This document shows positions 42,783 to 53,430 of a stretch of DNA of 64,000 nucleotides, piece by piece. Numbering within the stretch: position 1 is the stretch's first letter; the number at the start of each line of letters is the position of its first letter. The notes under the pieces are model-generated. The model was not told the DNA's origin and searched no databases. It was given only the letters and a program-made list of their open reading frames with translations. A program made the translations under genes and the position numbers. The stretch is from Clytia hemisphaerica (lineage: Eukaryota > Cnidaria > Hydrozoa > Leptothecata > Clytiidae). The stretch is from assembly GCA_902728285.1 (NCBI GenBank), contig CACVBU010000910.1, forward strand, positions 2,273,316 to 2,337,315, given 5' to 3'.

Positions 42783-44023
42783 CACGCTTTTTTCAATAAG
42801 AATGGTCCATTTTTCCAAATTTCCAAAAAGTCCATTTCATCATGGATATTCTTAACTTTTTTGGAAAAATTATTCTAAAATATTCTTACAGCATTCTTAG
42901 GTTAGGATCCTAATTCTAATTCTAGATTTAACATTTACTACATACGTCTCAAGCATAAAATTGGCATTTTTGTGAAAGGAGTGAGCCTTACTTGGGGGTA
43001 CGAATTGGCAATTTATAATTGAAAATGCTCTAAAATGGCGTTCTTAGCTTGACAGAGCTTGAGTAGCCAAATTTCATGATGGCAGGGGGGGGTCAGTGTA
43101 CCAGAGGGTGGCATGTATCCTGGGGTGGGTGGGTGTTTGAGAAAAAAATTTGTCATGTACTACCTGTGTACTATAATTGGGGTGTTGGGTCCAAACTCGA
43201 TTTTGATTTTTACTACCTGTGTACCAAAATAGGGGTGTTGGGTCCAAAATCGATGTTAACAGTGTGGAAACAAAAAGGTTAAGAAATTATCTGCTAAAAT
43301 AGAAATGTAAAGTTGTTCTATTATAAATTGATCAAGCCAAGTTTGTCCAAGATCATTCTTTGGAAGAATGAAATTTCTTGGAATGAATTGAAATCCTACC
43401 AGATCCCACTGAAATGAAGGTTTATCGAGTCAATGTAAACATTTGAACATTTGAATTCAAACATTCAACATTCGTACATTAGAGGTGCCAACTCTCACGC
43501 ATTGGGTGTGAGACTCATGCATTTCTACATGGTCTCACGTAATTTTTGAAAAGTTTGATTTCTCACCCATTTTGGATTTTTGAGAAAAATTTTCCTGTTT
43601 TTCCGATTTTTGGAAAAAAGTTTTCCCAATTTCTCGATTTCCCGATTTCCCGATTTCACGATTTTTGGAAAAATGTTTACCCGATTTTCCGATTTTCGGA
43701 AAAAAGTTTCTCTATTTTCCGGATTTTTCAAGGTAGTACCCGGTAGTAAATGGGGGTATGGGGTGGTTTTGGTTTTTTACCAGGTACTACCTGGGTAGTA
43801 AATAGGGGGTATGGGGTGGTTTTGGGATTTTTCCATGTAGTATGGTGTACTTCAGGGGTGGGTGGGTGTCAAGTTTTGAAAAATACCTTGTAGTACACAT
43901 ACATGCCGCCTTCTAGTACACTGACCCCCCCCTGATGATGGTGATATTCTTAGCATTATTCTTAATTTTGGCCATTTTCATCATGGACATTCTTATAAAG
44001 TATATTCTTATATAAAAAAAGTG
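42783..44023. mobile_element. CACGCTTTTTT-subfamily TA element with a nested insertion
   Basis: CACGCTTTTTTCAATAAGAA at the left and TTCTTATATAAAAAAAGTG at the right, with TA on each side. The interior matches the copies starting at 55732 and 58796 (for example AAAGGAGTGAGCCTTA and GATGGTGATATTCTTAG). It is interrupted by the element at 43083-43934. Confidence 0.8.
43083..43934. mobile_element. Poly-G TIR element, 7-bp target duplication, with empty site elsewhere
   Basis: The ends CAGGGGGGGGTCAGTGTACC and the inverse of AGTACACTGACCCCCCCCTG match. ATGATGG flanks both sides (43076-43082, 43935-43941). The uninterrupted paralogues near 55957 and 59043 read CCACGATGGTGATATTC, the expected empty site. 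Internal runs of TTTTTGGAAAAA and TTCCGATTT spacing give short false ORFs. Confidence 0.9.
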
Positions 44024-45339
44024 TATACAGTACTTACAAATCACATGATCTTACACAAGAAATACAGAGGTAGAACATACAGGAAACTAGTTAATCAAGA
44101 GATAAGAAAACTATTTCGAAAATCAAAGATTTTTTTGATACTTATCTTTTTTTTTACCTATTGCAAACATCAAAAATTACAAGAATTACAAAAGTTTTTT
44201 GCAATTAAAAATTCATTAACTTTTTCACAGTAACTGTAGCGAAAAAGAAGGGATGAATAACTTACATTACTTAGGCCCACGCAGTATTATACTTATTACT
44301 AAAAAATATTGTCCAAAACAGTGTGACTCAGATATAAAGATTATTCAACCCTATAAATATTTGACTTTTTTTGGATACACTAGTGTTGGTCTATGTTTTA
44401 TTTTAGAAGGCGGCTTTACTTTGACCTGAAATCAGATCATGATTGTTTTCTGCACACCACGCTGAAAATGGTACGAGTGAAAACAAACGACCTTACAAAT
44501 AAGCGTTCTCGATTTCATTAAGACTGCCCAGCGCTTGGAATGGATCGGGGACAGCGATAAAGTTGTGACATTGTGTTTAAATACAGCGGATCGTATCAAA
44601 GACATTCTGTTTTGACCTCCCGGTCGTGTTATAGAATTAAATATTCTCATCATATGGTTGATGTTTAAGCTCGTTTAAACAGGTTTACCGTGCGCGTCTA
44701 AAAATATGACCATCTGCTTTCAGGTTATTTTAATTAAGCTCAAAATGCGACTTCAAAAGTCAATCCAATCAGTAGCGTGATTGGGGCAAACTACTAAGGT
44801 AAAATTTATAATTTGGTAATTTTCCCCCCTTTAACTACCGTTCGTATATTTTAAGGGTTCGACCTATTTGCCACGGAAAAAATGAAGGTTCGACCTATTT
44901 GCCAAATGCCGGCATATGCCGACATGAGCAACCACAGAATTTACCATCACATTTAGCTTTATTTTTTGAAAAATATCAGAAATTTAAAGTGACATGTGTA
45001 TACTTTGAGTTGAAAAATGTATGATTATGAAATCTATTTTGATAAAATCTAGTTCAAAATTGAACTTTCAATAAACTTTAAAAAAAAAACTCTTGGAAAT
45101 AGGTCGAATCTCTCTTGTCGGTAAATGCCGACACCGACAGAGAAATCGAAAATGCTCTTGTGGACATATGCCGACAGCGATACGGGAAGGGTTAAAGTGT
45201 GAACAGGTGAAAGAGGGCTAAAATTAGCGATCGGAAACGCCTTTTTTCACCCCTTAAAAATCCACTACTAAGGGGGTGAGGGGGTGGGGTTATCGCATCT
45301 AAATTGGATCTTCGTTAAACAAACTTTTCATAAATATGT
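44024..45339. other. No gene; AATGCCGACA repeat segment
   Basis: Between about 44860 and 45195, TTCGACCTATTTGCCA and ATGCCGRCATATGCCGACA motifs recur near both ends, suggesting a decayed element. The rest, including small open frames, shows no recognisable protein. Confidence 0.4.
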
Positions 45340-45347
45340 AATAGAAG

Positions 45348-45688
45348 CCCGGGGGGGCAGTTGGGCAAAAGGACCGACGGGTATGTGCGGGTCCTAAGGG
45401 TACCTTTTCCAATATGTTTAAAATGCACTGTAAGGGTCGGAAAAACTAGAGATGCACTGTAAGGGTAGAAATTTCGGAAAATTCTTGAAAAATCTAGATA
45501 TTTTGACCAAAAATGCTAGAATTTTGACCATTTTTTGCACGAAAGGGATCGAAAATTTGGGGGAAAATGCACTCTAAGGGTATGATTTTCACTGATTTTT
45601 GCTGCACTGTAAGGGTGCAATTTTAAAAGCCAATTTTTGGCCCGCACATACCGTCAGTCCGCAAACCCAGTGCCCCCCCCCCCCCGGG
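45348..45688. mobile_element. hAT-like poly-G MITE with perfect 8-bp target duplication
   Basis: CCCGGGGGGGCA at the left, TGCCCCCCCCCCCCCGGG at the right, and AATAGAAG directly on both sides (45340-45347, 45689-45696). GCACTGTAAGGGT occurs four times inside. An 8-bp duplication fits hAT; the transposase source is not in the window. Confidence 0.85.
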
Positions 45689-45842
45689 AATAGAAGTGAC
45701 CTGAGTAACCAATTTTTTACATAGCTGACGTTAATAGGGTTTGTTTGCGGGTTTGTATGTAATATCGAGATGGATATATGTTGTGTGCAGTTTTTCTTCT
45801 TTGTAGTACCAGTAGAAATCGCCCTTTTAATAGACCTTATCG

Positions 45843-45985
45843 GAGTTTTTTATTTTTCTAAAAAAAGCGATGCATTGTGAGATTGTTTCGGGAGTAATCT
45901 CTTAGGAATTCCTTGAGGGAATTCTATTGTAATACTCTCGAAACAATCCCACAATATATCGTTTTTTTAGAAAAATAAAAAACTC
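45843..45985. repeat. 143-bp near-perfect palindrome
   Basis: GAGTTTTTTATTTTTCTAAA and its inverse lie at the ends; the arms (GAGATTGTTTCGGGAGTAAT, GGAATTCC) run to a centre near 45914 with only a few mismatches. Confidence 0.88.
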
Positions 45986-46292
45986 TAAGATCTATAATTA
46001 TATGGTTGGTTACATTTAGCTTAGATTTGTAAAGGACGAGCGGGGCGATAAATCCATAATAGCCCCGCTTTTTTGTAATCGCCCTGATGTAAACAAAAAT
46101 TTCTATTGGTTGAAAGAAAAGTATCGTACGATATTTTGATTGGTTAACAAAATATCGTACGAAATTTTTAAGCCAATCTAAATAAGACTGTCAGTCGAAT
46201 GTTTTATAGTTTCGAATGTTTTTATAAGTTTCGAAAAGAATAGCGATTGAGTGTTCTTCAATTCTTTTTTGACCATATAATTAACGTGGAAT

Positions 46293-46440
46293 AACATGGT
46301 ATTCTCGGGTGATTTTGGATTAATAACCCCTCGTTTCATTGAAAACACTTCAAAATAGCCCTCACTACGTTCGGGCTATTTTGAAATGTTTTCAATAAAC
46401 CTCGGGGTTATTAATCCCAAATCACCATCTAAACTATGTT
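46293..46440. repeat. 148-bp palindromic element
   Basis: GGTGATTTTGGATTAATAAC, TTCATTGAAAACA and CAAAATAGCCC on the left are mirrored on the right. It shares these blocks with the copy at 14719-14818. Confidence 0.8.
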
Positions 46441-47517
46441 ATTACTAGTACTTATGACACAGCAACGAGCCAAGTTAAAACCTTTTAGGTAGGAACCATC
46501 CTTGTTGATAAAAGAAAAGTGAAAAATCTTTTGGCAGAATCGGGGAAACATTTGAAAAAAATAAAATTCGCGTATTCACACACAAGATATCGCAGATTTA
46601 CGCATTCACTCAAGTTTTTTCAATTCAAGCATTCTCGTATTTTTTTCTATTTTCATGCATTCTCGCAACTGAAAAGGCCGATTCACGCAAACCACTGTGG
46701 GGCCCCTTTTAGAAAGTAGTTCGTTGGAGTCGACAAAAACCATTCTGTTGCCCTTTTTTTTCAATCGCAACTTCTTGAGGCTGTTACTTTCGTTAAAACG
46801 AGAACTATTTTCCTAACTATTAAAACTATCATGCTCTAATTATTATCCAACGATGTGACGTGCACTTTGAAAAAGACAATAAATCTAAACCTCCGAAAGG
46901 TTTTTTGCAGAGTTTTTTTAGGCGGCTAGCTGGTTCGTCTCTCGAATTATTCAGAAACTTTTATTTTTAGTGGAAATGTTTTCATTTGAATTTTGAACTT
47001 TGGGAAAGATGTCTGAAAGTCTTTAAAGTCTTTAACAAAAAGTACAATTTTAACATTAATAACATTTTTTTTCTTGTTTTGTGAAATTTTCTGCAGCTTG
47101 TCTGTCGTCGACTTGATTGAATTTGGATAATCTGAACTTTATTTAGCAATAAAAACGTTAATCCAGAAGAAAAAACGCAAGTAAAAGAACATCCAATAAC
47201 GAGAATAGAGTAAGTCTTGGTGAGAGTAAATACATCAGCGTCGTATTAAAAATAGTAATATCATACATCGACAAGGAGTCGAACCAATCAAAAAACCTGT
47301 ACTCTTACAAATAGAAAATGTTACTAAATATATACAAATAGATAGAGTGAGATTTGTTTAGCTTGGTCAAAGCAAGTATCGAACGGCGTGAGGAAGATAG
47401 CCAACCAATGAAAAGCTCCAGGATTGTCAACTTAAGAATATAGAACACTTTAAGGACGTTGAACTTTGTTTTGAAGATTGGGAAGGAGTGATTACCTAGG
47501 AGATCCCCATAACAACA
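46441..47517. other. Upstream of GPCR B, no other gene
   Basis: AT-rich sequence with no convincing coding stretch. It may hold the promoter of paralogue B, but no element stands out. Confidence 0.35.
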
Positions 47518-48600
47518 ATGGCAGGAATACTCTCCTTAGTTCAGAATGTGACAATAGTCAATAATTGGACGCATATGGATAATTGGACGTCAATCAACAA
47601 TCAGACAATACCTGTTTGCATTTCCATTCTTGACGATATTAAGGATGCTCCGCCAAAAGTCCGTAGAGAACTAACGATTCCTTATATCATCATTGGGACA
47701 CTCAATTTTGTTCTTAATTCGATCGTTGTATGGGCTATTTTAAAGACCAAGCAATCGGCCAATCAGTCAACACGGCTAATCCTTATTGTGTCAGTTTACG
47801 ATGTTTTAACGGCCGTTATAGGGAACATCTCCTACTGCTTGTATATCAGAGAGAGTGAAAATCTAAGCTGTCCTTTCAAAGCAGGGCTAATGATAATTTC
47901 AGCATTCTTGGTCTGGAATATTGGATACTTGGTCGCTATTATAGCTTTTGATCGACTAATGCGTGTTTTGCTGAAACAGAATTATTCAACTAAATTCAAT
48001 TCACGAAGATATAATCTGGTGCTTGCGATCCCGACTATATTTTCAGTGTTACAGACTATTTTATGGGCCATTGGAGCACTTGGAGGTCCGGGCCAGGCAG
48101 CCGTCCTAACAGCACCTTTGAATTACGTCATTTATTCGTTGACATTGGTGTTTTATTTTGTTTCCATCTATAAGCTAAGAATCATCCAAAACAACAGCCT
48201 AATAGTGACCGAGACTAGAAAGCTAACTAAGATGGCTTCAATATATGTCGGACTTTATTTCTTGTGTAATTTTCCCGTTCTACTCTATCATAGTCTGGTC
48301 AAACGCCTTTTAAAAGATGTGGAATATTGGCAGATCAGTACAATGTCGTTCTACATTTTCTTTATTCCAAACTTGAACGGAATGTTTAATGCAATTGCTT
48401 TCTTAGCGAAGGACAGGAGGACCAGGACTTTAATGAACGATATTTACCAGAAATGTACCCGGAATGCGAATGTTCGGCAGATTCAGGTGGCACCGTTGGC
48501 AATTATCGGGGATGTACCGACAAAACAATCAACCATGGCTGATCGTTCGTCATCCATTGATGAAACTAAATCCCCCGAGAAACAAACAAGTCCCGTGTAA
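47518..48600 (+). CDS. Class A GPCR paralogue B, single exon
   Basis: A 360-residue receptor starting MAGILSLVQNVTIVNNWTHM with several NxS/T sites before the shared CISILDDIKDAP block. It then shows the same layout as A and C: NSIVVWAILKTK after TM1, FDRLMRV at the end of TM3, LWAIGALGGPG after TM4, TETRKLTKMAS before TM6, CNFPVLLY in TM6 and PNLNGMFNAIAF in TM7. The tail is longer than in A or C and rich in Ser, Thr and Lys. It is clearly a paralogue but more distant than A is from C. It lies about 1.1 kb upstream of C on the same strand, suggesting tandem duplication. Confidence 0.85.
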   Translation: MAGILSLVQNVTIVNNWTHMDNWTSINNQTIPVCISILDDIKDAPPKVRRELTIPYIIIGTLNFVLNSIVVWAILKTKQSANQSTRLILIVSVYDVLTAVIGNISYCLYIRESENLSCPFKAGLMIISAFLVWNIGYLVAIIAFDRLMRVLLKQNYSTKFNSRRYNLVLAIPTIFSVLQTILWAIGALGGPGQAAVLTAPLNYVIYSLTLVFYFVSIYKLRIIQNNSLIVTETRKLTKMASIYVGLYFLCNFPVLLYHSLVKRLLKDVEYWQISTMSFYIFFIPNLNGMFNAIAFLAKDRRTRTLMNDIYQKCTRNANVRQIQVAPLAIIGDVPTKQSTMADRSSSIDETKSPEKQTSPV

Positions 48601-49670
48601 GAATGGCGACTTTCATCGGCAAAACAATTGACATAATCAGTTGAAACTTTGCGAGACTAGTTCGTTGCCTGCTGAATCGGATTTTCAGTCATTACCCAGG
48701 CCTTCAACATATCTCGAGCGCACTTTCCGTGCTTAAAAGACTGATGACGAGATATGTCGCAATGGCGTGGTGCTCAAAAATATCGAAGGATTCGAAAAAG
48801 TGTCATTTGATAAACTGAAAAAAAAATAAAAAATCGTCAAGCTTTGAAAATTTGAGCTTTCTGACTGTATTTTTTTTCAATCAGTCTCGAACCCTCAAAC
48901 GAGATAACAATATATTTCGTTTTCAGTTTTTTTTGGGACGGCTCGTGGAAAAGCCGCGGTATTTTAAAAACAGTAAGTTAAAAAAGCCGCAGCTTTTTAG
49001 ATACGAACAAATAAAAGACGCAGTCGCCAAATGGTGAATGTATTTTAACTTGAATTAATTGTTTTAAAATTGTAAATGAAAAATGATTTAATTAACCAAG
49101 ACTTTAAAGTTAAATAAGTAAAATTCGAATTCTTTTATCTTCACTTCTGGTCCTATTATATCTTTTAATTCGTTTGCCTTATATTTGATATTTGATATAA
49201 GAAGTCAAATGCTTAGGTGGGGGACTTAGGTAGATCGCCCAGAACTGCCCAGTCACAAAGTGGATAAGAGATCTTCATTTAGCGACCGTTTCAGTCGGGT
49301 TATAAAATCTTGGAAATGTTATCTTCTCTTATCAATGGGTTGGGTAAACATTGCCTGTAGAACCTAAGAAAATATTTATTTGTATCTTGATAAGGTTTAA
49401 AAGCAATTTTAAACGGTGTTTTTGTAAAAATCAAGTCAAAAATTTTGACCATAAAAATCGGATAAGAAGGCTTATCAGATATTCTGTTACCCACGTACAA
49501 AGATAGTTAGAAAACAACGCCTATGTTGATAACACTTTTTGAGGTTTTTTTCTTTTTGGAACAAAAATCAAGTATCAACTGAAAAAAACTATTTCATTAG
49601 ATTTTGGCATTCAACGAATTATTTTGTTACGAGATCAGTATTTAGGGTTTTGACTGTTACAGCACAGAGC
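48601..49670. other. Between GPCR B and C, no other gene
   Basis: No repeat or coding stretch recognised. A TGTTACAG acceptor-like site at 49654-49661 just before paralogue C's start codon may mark the end of a 5' UTR intron. Confidence 0.35.
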
Positions 49671-50630
49671 ATGAAGAAAACTACTACTTTGAATTCGACT
49701 TTTTACACCAACGAAACATATACAAAAGTATGTATAGCCGTATTAGATGACATAAAAGACGCACCTGATCAAGTCCGAAAAAACCTGGTTATCCCATTTA
49801 TCGTTTTCGGGGTAATCGGATTCATCCTCAATAGTATTGTTATTTGGGCAATAGTCAAGACAAAAGAGTGGCGAAATCGGTCATCAAAGCTAATTCTAAT
49901 TATTTCAATTTACGATGGATTAAGTTCTATAGTGACAAACACTTCGTCGGTTATTTATATCGCGTATAGCGAGACGATCTCTTGTGTCGTTAAAATGGCC
50001 ATCATGACACCTGTCCTGTTTTTCGTATTTTCACTCGCCTATTTCATTACCGTTATAGCCTTTGATCGCCTAATGAGAGTCGCTTTTCTACAGGACTACG
50101 AAGCAAAATTTAGGAGGTGGCACTATAACTTGGTAATTGTTATCCATTCATTAGTGTCTATTATGCAGACTGTTTTGTGGGCTATTGGCGCCCTTGGTGG
50201 CCCCGGCATGGCGTCAAATTTGACTGCGCCGGGAAACGTCGGCATATACTCGTTGACCATCATAATCTACATTGTTTCCATTACCAGGCTAAAGAAATTA
50301 AGGCGATGCAATGAAAGTTTTAATGAGACTAGAAAGCTAACTAAAATGGCGTCCCTGTATGTCATAATATACTTCGTATGCAACTTACCTGTTATGTTGT
50401 ATAGTTTCCTGATGCGATTTAAAATTGAAAGCTTTGAGCTCTGGCAATTGAGCGTGTTGACCTATCCGATCTATATCGTACCAAATATCAATGGTATTTT
50501 CAATGCTATTACTTTCTTGGTAAAAAACAGGAATTGTAGAAACTTATTGTTAACATTTTATCAAAGATTTCGACCTCAAACGCAACAAGTACGCCCCATT
50601 GAAAACCAAAGCATTGAGTCGGCGGAATGA
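49671..50630 (+). CDS. Class A GPCR paralogue C, single exon
   Basis: A 319-residue receptor starting MKKTTTLNSTFYTNETYTKV. The frame is open upstream to an ATG at 49539, but I prefer 49671 because homology with paralogue A starts there, and a TGTTACAG acceptor-like site lies 10 bp before it, so a 5' UTR intron is possible. Motifs match A: FDRLMRV, GALGGPGMASNLTAPGN, NETRKLTKMAS, VCNLPVMLY and PNINGIFNAITF. The tail is short and ends IENQSIESAE. The shared DDIKDAP segment just before TM1 is a family signature here. A pogo-like MITE begins 24 bp after the stop codon. Confidence 0.85.
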   Translation: MKKTTTLNSTFYTNETYTKVCIAVLDDIKDAPDQVRKNLVIPFIVFGVIGFILNSIVIWAIVKTKEWRNRSSKLILIISIYDGLSSIVTNTSSVIYIAYSETISCVVKMAIMTPVLFFVFSLAYFITVIAFDRLMRVAFLQDYEAKFRRWHYNLVIVIHSLVSIMQTVLWAIGALGGPGMASNLTAPGNVGIYSLTIIIYIVSITRLKKLRRCNESFNETRKLTKMASLYVIIYFVCNLPVMLYSFLMRFKIESFELWQLSVLTYPIYIVPNINGIFNAITFLVKNRNCRNLLLTFYQRFRPQTQQVRPIENQSIESAE

Positions 50631-50653
50631 GATAATTTAATACTGCATTGTTA

Positions 50654-50832
50654 CAGTTGAGTCTCCAGAACTCAAACCTCTATTACTCGAATGTTTCCTT
50701 AACTTGAACAAGTTTTCTGGTCCCTTCACTAAACAGTGACTTTTGATCCAGTCTCTATAACTAAAAAATTCCATAACTCGAACACACAAATTCAAGTTCC
50801 CCGTGCGTGTCCGTGTTATAGAAACTCGACTG
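50654..50832. mobile_element. Pogo/Tigger-like MITE, TA target
   Basis: CAGTTGAGTCTCCAGAACTC at the left and AGAAACTCGACTG at the right, with TA on both sides. The interior has TAACTCGAA and CTCGAATGTTTCC motifs. It starts 24 bp after the stop of GPCR C. Confidence 0.7.
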
Positions 50833-50909
50833 TAGTAATTAGTTTTTTAAGATTATATATAAATCAATTCGTAAAAATAATATAATTAACATACGGCCGA
50901 GCACACACT

Positions 50910-51215
50910 TTTTTTAGGCATACAGGAAAACTGGGAGCCGGGAGGCGGGAGGCTGAACCGGGAGCCGGGAGTCGGGAGGCTGAAATCGAAAGTGGGAGGC
51001 GGGAGGCGGGAGGCGGGAGGCGGGAGGCTGAAAACGAAAGTGGGAGGCGGGAGGCTGAAAGTGGGAGGCGGGAGGCTGAAATTAAAAGTGGGAGGCGGGA
51101 GGCTGAAAACGAAAGTGGGAGGCGGGAGGCTGAAAACGAAAGTTGGAGGCGGGAGGGTGAAAACGAAAGTGGGAGGCGGGAGGCTGAAATTGAAAGTGGG
51201 AGGCGGAAAACGAAT
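50910..51215 (+). repeat. GGGAGGCGGGAGGCTGAAA minisatellite, left arm
   Basis: Roughly 27-bp units (AAAGTGGGAGGCGGGAGGCTG with varying A-rich spacer) preceded by GGCATACAGGAAAACTGGGAG. The same block with the same outer border occurs in inverse at 54745-55050. Open frames are repeat artefacts. Confidence 0.9.
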
Positions 51216-52690
51216 AGACGAAAGGCCGAAAGCAAGAACTAAGTTGCAAAGATAAAGAAAATCTTGTGAAGATAAACAAAGACAACGGTTTAAAAAGCAC
51301 TCTCACGAGTTCCGTATCGTTTGGTAGTATACGCTTTTTCAATTATAATAAGGAACCTTACGGAGCCTGGAGTATGTAATTGATCTAAACAGTTAGCCTA
51401 GCCCATGAGGTCAGTTCACCCGTATATGCAGTAGTGTTTTTTATAAGGAGTTTTAAATTGCGTAATTTTGTATCGGCTCGATAGTACATTGCTAGCGTGC
51501 CGGACTCAGAGAGACTTTGGTAGTAGTTCGAGCCGGGGTCAAATTTTCAGTTTTGCAAAAAAATTCTAAGTCGCAAGGCGTTCCAAGCATTTAGCTACAT
51601 TTCACTCTTGGTGTTTTCAAGTTAGTCTTTAATTATTGGAAATATGAATTAAAAAGGAAAATACTTTCATTTGTCTTTTTTTCTACGCTCAATGTCAATT
51701 TTCAGGATAGGACTCGAGGTTTGTTTACATCAGAGGAAACCCCGTTCTATTTAATTGTTTAAAAAATTCCATGACACAGCATTCGAAGAAGTAGAATAAT
51801 TGGGCTTTCCACAAGTATATTACTTTTTGGTCAGCCCGCTGAGCTTTCAAATCGGCTCTTTCCATCATCCCTTTCCGTTCACGATTCCCCTATATGTATT
51901 TTTTTTCTTTTCTAAACGCATCTATCCACAGGGATCAAAAATATTTCAGACCTAATCAAGAAAATTGATTTTTCAAGCACTCCCTGGCTTTATAACGGTC
52001 CTCAAGTCTTGAGGTACCGACCATAATTTTCTGAGCTTGAAAACGCCTTCAAAAAGATAAAAACAAAATGTCAAACAGTACTAGGTACTAGGTTTGCGAG
52101 GTGACAAGGTATGTTCAAAGCAAAAATCGAAAATCGCCCCTTTGAGAGATAAAATTTTGATGATTTTGGGACCCTTTTGAGAGACTTTTCCTAAATTTAG
52201 TTTAAAAGATAAGATAAGATAAGATAAGATAAGATAAGATAAGTCTCTTCTCGTTTTTAAGATATGTACAGTGAATAAAAAACTAAGAACGATTAGCTCA
52301 TAAATACTAAGCTTTCAGTGTCTGTACTAGACGGACAAGGTCCTCCGCCTACTTTTAAGTGTTAAAAATTGGTTGGCTAGTCAGACAGGCTAATAACGTT
52401 TTTTTCTGAAACAAATATTCTTTTGACACTTTTTGTCGGACAAAATCGGTTTCGGAAAAACTGGAGCAAGCTTCTATTGCCTATCGGAATTTTTAGCTGT
52501 TGGACTAGAACATGTCGGATGCATGACTTTTTGAAGACTCCCCCCCAGTTTGTGAAATCATCATTCTGACCAGTCTTCCAAGAGAAAAATAAATAAAATC
52601 TGTATTTTCAATTAAATAAGACAGGGTATGAATTTTTGCATAGGAAATTGATTTTCTGTGTGTTTCTCAAGGGAATAATAATGACTAATG
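51216..52690. other. No gene; tRNA-like remnant and GATAA tract
   Basis: At 51478-51540, CTAGCGTGCCGGACTC and AGTTCGAGCC resemble tRNA D/anticodon and B-box sequence, but the arms do not pair. (GATAA)n at about 52206-52243 is a pentanucleotide tract of the kind that ends some LINEs. No coding stretch. Confidence 0.4.
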
Positions 52691-53430
52691 ATTGCTCAAG
52701 GGATTTCAGTTATTTTGTATTTTTTGCAAGGGAAATACCTTTTCTTTCAAAAGAAAATCAATAAAGTGCTGTGATTTTCCTTGGACAATACGACACAAAT
52801 GATTTCCTTTGGAAATTAGCTATAGCAATTGACTTTCCTTGGAAAGTATGTAATGATTAATTTCCTTGAAAAATACGTGAAAATTGATTTTCCTTGGAAA
52901 GAACGGAACAAAGGATTTTCCTTGGAAAATACGCAAGAACTAATTTTCCTCAGAAAATACGGACCAGTGATTTTCCTTGGAAAATACGGTCTAGTGATCT
53001 TCCTTGGAAAATACGCAATAACTCATTTTCCTTGGATAATACGCGATAACTCATTTTCCTTGGATAATACGCAACAACTAATTTTCCTTGGATAATACGC
53101 AATAACTAATTTTCCTTGGATAATACGCAATAACTAATTTTCCTTGGATAATACGCGATAACTAATTTTCCTTGGATAATACGCAATAACTAATTTTCCT
53201 TGGATAATACGCAATAACTAATTTTCCTTGAATAATACGCGATAACTAATTTTCCTTGGAAAATACGCAACAACTAATTTTCCTCAGAAAATACGGACCA
53301 GTGATTTTCCTTGGAAAATACGGTCTAGTGATCTTCCTTGGAAAATACGCGATAACTAGTTTTCCTTGGAAAATACGCGATAACTAATTTTCCTTGGAAA
53401 ATACGGGACAACTAGTTTTCCTTGAATTAA
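52690..53430. repeat. 28-bp minisatellite, over 20 copies
   Basis: AATTTTCCTTGGATAATACG with a variable CNATAACT spacer repeats every 28 bp, very regularly from about 52950 to 53420 and more loosely before. Some units read GGAAAATACGGTCTAGTGAT, and a pair of these variant units is duplicated (52950-53000 and 53285-53335). Confidence 0.93.

Noticed and set aside
44432-44653. 73-residue minus-strand frame
   Set aside because: No family match or context; isolated chance frame.
44860-45196. Possible TIR element with ATGCCGACA motifs
   Set aside because: The motifs recur near both ends, but no consistent inverted termini or target duplication could be matched.
50864-51342. Open frames with GGGRLK or SASRLP repeats (also at 54567-55096)
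   Set aside because: By-products of the GGGAGGC minisatellite arms.
51478-51540. tRNA-like sequence with a B-box-like AGTTCGAGCC
   Set aside because: The arms do not pair and the A box is poor; too weak to call a tRNA gene.
52690-53430. 28-bp repeat considered as CRISPR
   Set aside because: Head-to-tail units with no unique spacers; a minisatellite.
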